From Euryarchaeota archaeon UBA602 (GTDB lineage Archaea > Thermoplasmatota > Poseidoniia > Poseidoniales > Thalassarchaeaceae): 16,062 bases of DNA. The stretch lies in contig DAHO01000010.1 in assembly GCA_002498455.1 (NCBI GenBank), positions 1 to 16,062 of the forward strand. Direction: 5' to 3'. This document shows, piece by piece, positions 15,601-16,062 of this stretch (positions are counted from its first letter, which is position 1; each line of letters begins with the position of its first letter). The notes under the pieces are model-generated. The model saw only the letters and a program-made list of their open reading frames with translations, was not told the origin of the DNA and ran no database searches. Made by a program: the position numbers and the translations under genes.

Positions 15601-16062
15601 ACTTGACCAGGACCAGCGGTGTAGTGTTGTCGCAGGTGCGTCTGTGTAGTAGACGTAAGAATAACCTTGATTACGAGCCTGTTGATTCATAGGGGCGACA
15701 ATGTCAGGGTTTGAATTCCCTACATCCAACCAAGCAACATCGTCTATGGAGGAGTAACGATTTGAAAGTACACTACTGTAGGTCGATCTCAATGCACCCG
15801 TGTTACTTAATTCAAGGACGATTGAATTATCCCTATTGTTATAATCAACATATACGTTAGCTGATTGAGTACTTCCTCTGAAATAGAAGTTGGAGTTCCC
15901 GACCAAACTAACCAAGATTTTACTGCCGTGAACATCGATTGAAGGGTTTGAATAACGATCGTAAGTAGAGGTGGTTTCCAATGCCCATCCAATCGCCCCG
16001 ACATTGGAGAATTTGACAATGTAAACCGATTGGACTTCACGGCCGTTGTTAATTTGGATGGA
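12619..16062 (-). CDS. Giant thrombospondin-3/propeller surface protein (N-terminus cut by window end)
   Basis: The frame is open to the last base of the window, so at least 1147 residues are seen and the signal peptide is outside. From the N-terminus: about 600 residues of beta-propeller-like repeats with motifs such as VSPSGDIYVAGDF, DGFVAKLNSSGSWDWSIALGG and VDAGNVVVVGE (SBBP-like style); one classical thrombospondin type 3 unit (NRDNCQQLYNPNQANFDADTQ); six exact 41-residue calcium-binding units; an 11-unit five-residue sequon repeat; an acidic spacer; one membrane helix (ITAIAIMVLLLLINFMHLV, about 12934-12993); and a roughly 110-residue Pro/Glu-rich tail ending in a Trp-rich block (WVEWPTGSGQNFYR, EWRKWP). 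The likely role is a calcium-stiffened, glycosylated surface or adhesion protein. The tail is placed in the cytoplasm by the basic KK after the helix. A run of seven G (+ strand, 12746-12752) lies in the tail region. Confidence 0.88.
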   Translation of the reverse strand, partial: SIQINNGREVQSVYIVKFSNVGAIGWALETTSTYDRYSNPSIDVHGSKILVSLVGNSNFYFRGSTQSANVYVDYNNRDNSIVLELSNTGALRSTYSSVLSNRYSSIDDVAWLDVGNSNPDIVAPMNQQARNQGYSYVYYTDAPATTLHRWSWSSGNQNLQFSRMIGHTGTESIIDIEQFNSTSTIMLGVAEENSRNLRFGDGVLGGDSEYVYDDYSRFFLAIADNNGNWTHVDQIKVDRRLSPNENSYFDGRNPAAMAIGPNGTVWVGFYWSQGVEIPGLIDLNSGSGFIVASWSPNNGWMSADTIGFQDSYDVNLDIAVDGNGDVFFSGMCYGNVQMHGSYYSGPYNYNICIAQRDSSNGWNAIHRTSNYNNPRMDTMAGHPNGGVVFWAKSGSYNDASGSRAYPDDDLGGLVQFFSGNSTMWLAGPLPTCSNSQCMYTKSIEVSPSGDIYVAGDFRNSISFPNCCSVNSGGQRDGFVAKLNSSGSWDWSIALGGTQDDHIYDVAMVDAGNVVVVGEKSGVISVGLTTLSSAGTGFVAMASTLGTWEWAAQPTGSTAIQQVVGTGNGTVAATGQLLYSNSARTFGLDSLNSSDGEDIFLARMSADADADGITDNRDNCQQLYNPNQANFDADTQGDICDADDDGEGILDIADSCPMGALLWTSNASTDYDTDGCKDGVEDDDDDNDGAMDVDDMCATGTLNWTSDGTTDYDADGCKDSGEDLDDDDDTVNDTADACPKGELGWISTPELDHDGDGCLDANEDADDDDDGVDDVDDSCPSGDLNWASSSNTDNDGDGCLDATEDLNDDNDDFPDYDDSCPRGATEWYSGRMTDYDGDGCLDSTEDLDDDADGVDDIDDNCPRGIEGWITNPTVDFDADGCHDWNEDTDDDGDGVSDLVDLCSRTTAGSAANAEGCAPGQTPDTNGGGSSTVNYTDEQTYVNNTYVNNTYVNNTYLNNTYSNETFQNQTFENNSYNNETFQNQTFQNNTNLNQTINEGPIANESTAEEDQLLPPEPSTKGSLTWEPITAIAIMVLLLLINFMHLVKKPAVPTAPPEEMLLMSSGMDSVFDQTDSVLENKPSISEPIEDTGPPQIETLGAEPVQDTPPLEIENTIQKEGFEWVEWPTGSGQNFYRPEKTGGEWRKWPVE
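13084..13248 (-). repeat. Eleven tandem 15-base units encoding N-glycosylation sequons
   Basis: Eleven consecutive five-residue units of the pattern (Y/F/N)-x-N-x-(T/S) run without a gap, for example YVNNT three times, YLNNT, YSNET, FQNQT and FENNS. Every unit carries an N-x-T/S sequon. The repeat lies between the calcium-binding units and the membrane helix, where a heavily glycosylated stalk is plausible. Glycosylation is inferred. Confidence 0.9.
13369..14106 (-). repeat. Six tandem 123-base (41-residue) thrombospondin-3-like repeats
   Basis: Six units of exactly 41 residues follow the pattern D-x-C-P-x-G...W...D-x-D-x-D-G-C-x-D...E-D-x-D-D-D-x-D-G. Two Cys and a Trp per unit (with CAT in place of CP in unit two) suggest one disulfide and bound calcium per unit, giving a stiff rod. 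Units vary in sequence but not in length. Confidence 0.9.

Overview
This window most likely comes from a planktonic marine euryarchaeon of the Marine Group II (Candidatus Poseidoniales) type. The reasons are an archaeal TATA-binding protein, an archaeal mevalonate kinase, an archaeal-type SepF, and several large surface proteins with PKD or thrombospondin-3-like calcium repeats, each ending in one C-terminal membrane helix and a short charged cytoplasmic tail. The lineage is inferred from gene content and style; no rRNA is present. Coding density is very high, and no gene-free stretch is longer than about 105 bases.

Layout. (1) 1-1647 (+): the 3' part of a membrane-anchored amidohydrolase, cut by the window start. 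(2) 1644-5053 (-): a tight fixC-fixX-cysS transcription unit, transcribed fixC first, in which each downstream Shine-Dalgarno sequence overlaps the upstream stop codon. FixC and FixX together form an ETF:quinone oxidoreductase module; cysS encodes cysteinyl-tRNA synthetase. (3) 5054-5156: a divergent control region with two perfect inverted repeats. (4) 5157-6146 (+): mevalonate kinase of archaeal lipid synthesis. (5) 6221-11722 (+): a probable operon, starting at a strong leaderless TATA promoter, of tbp, two tandem DUF2784-like membrane proteins, a 1196-residue PKD/CARDB surface protein and sepF. (6) 11719-16062 (-): a giant thrombospondin-3/propeller surface protein, whose N-terminus is cut by the window end, followed by a flavin reductase-like protein with an unusual N-terminal domain.

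Most of these genes are housekeeping (translation, basal transcription, lipid synthesis, cell division, electron transfer) interleaved with surface proteins. The most notable points are a TBP with a roughly 20-residue insertion only in its second repeat, a perfect hairpin enclosing the start codon of the PKD protein gene, an 11-fold five-residue repeat that carries a glycosylation sequon in every unit, a six-fold exact 41-residue calcium-binding repeat, paired palindromes in the fixC/mevalonate kinase control region, and two convergent gene pairs that overlap by exactly four bases at their stops. No RNA gene, CRISPR array, insertion sequence or phage gene was seen.
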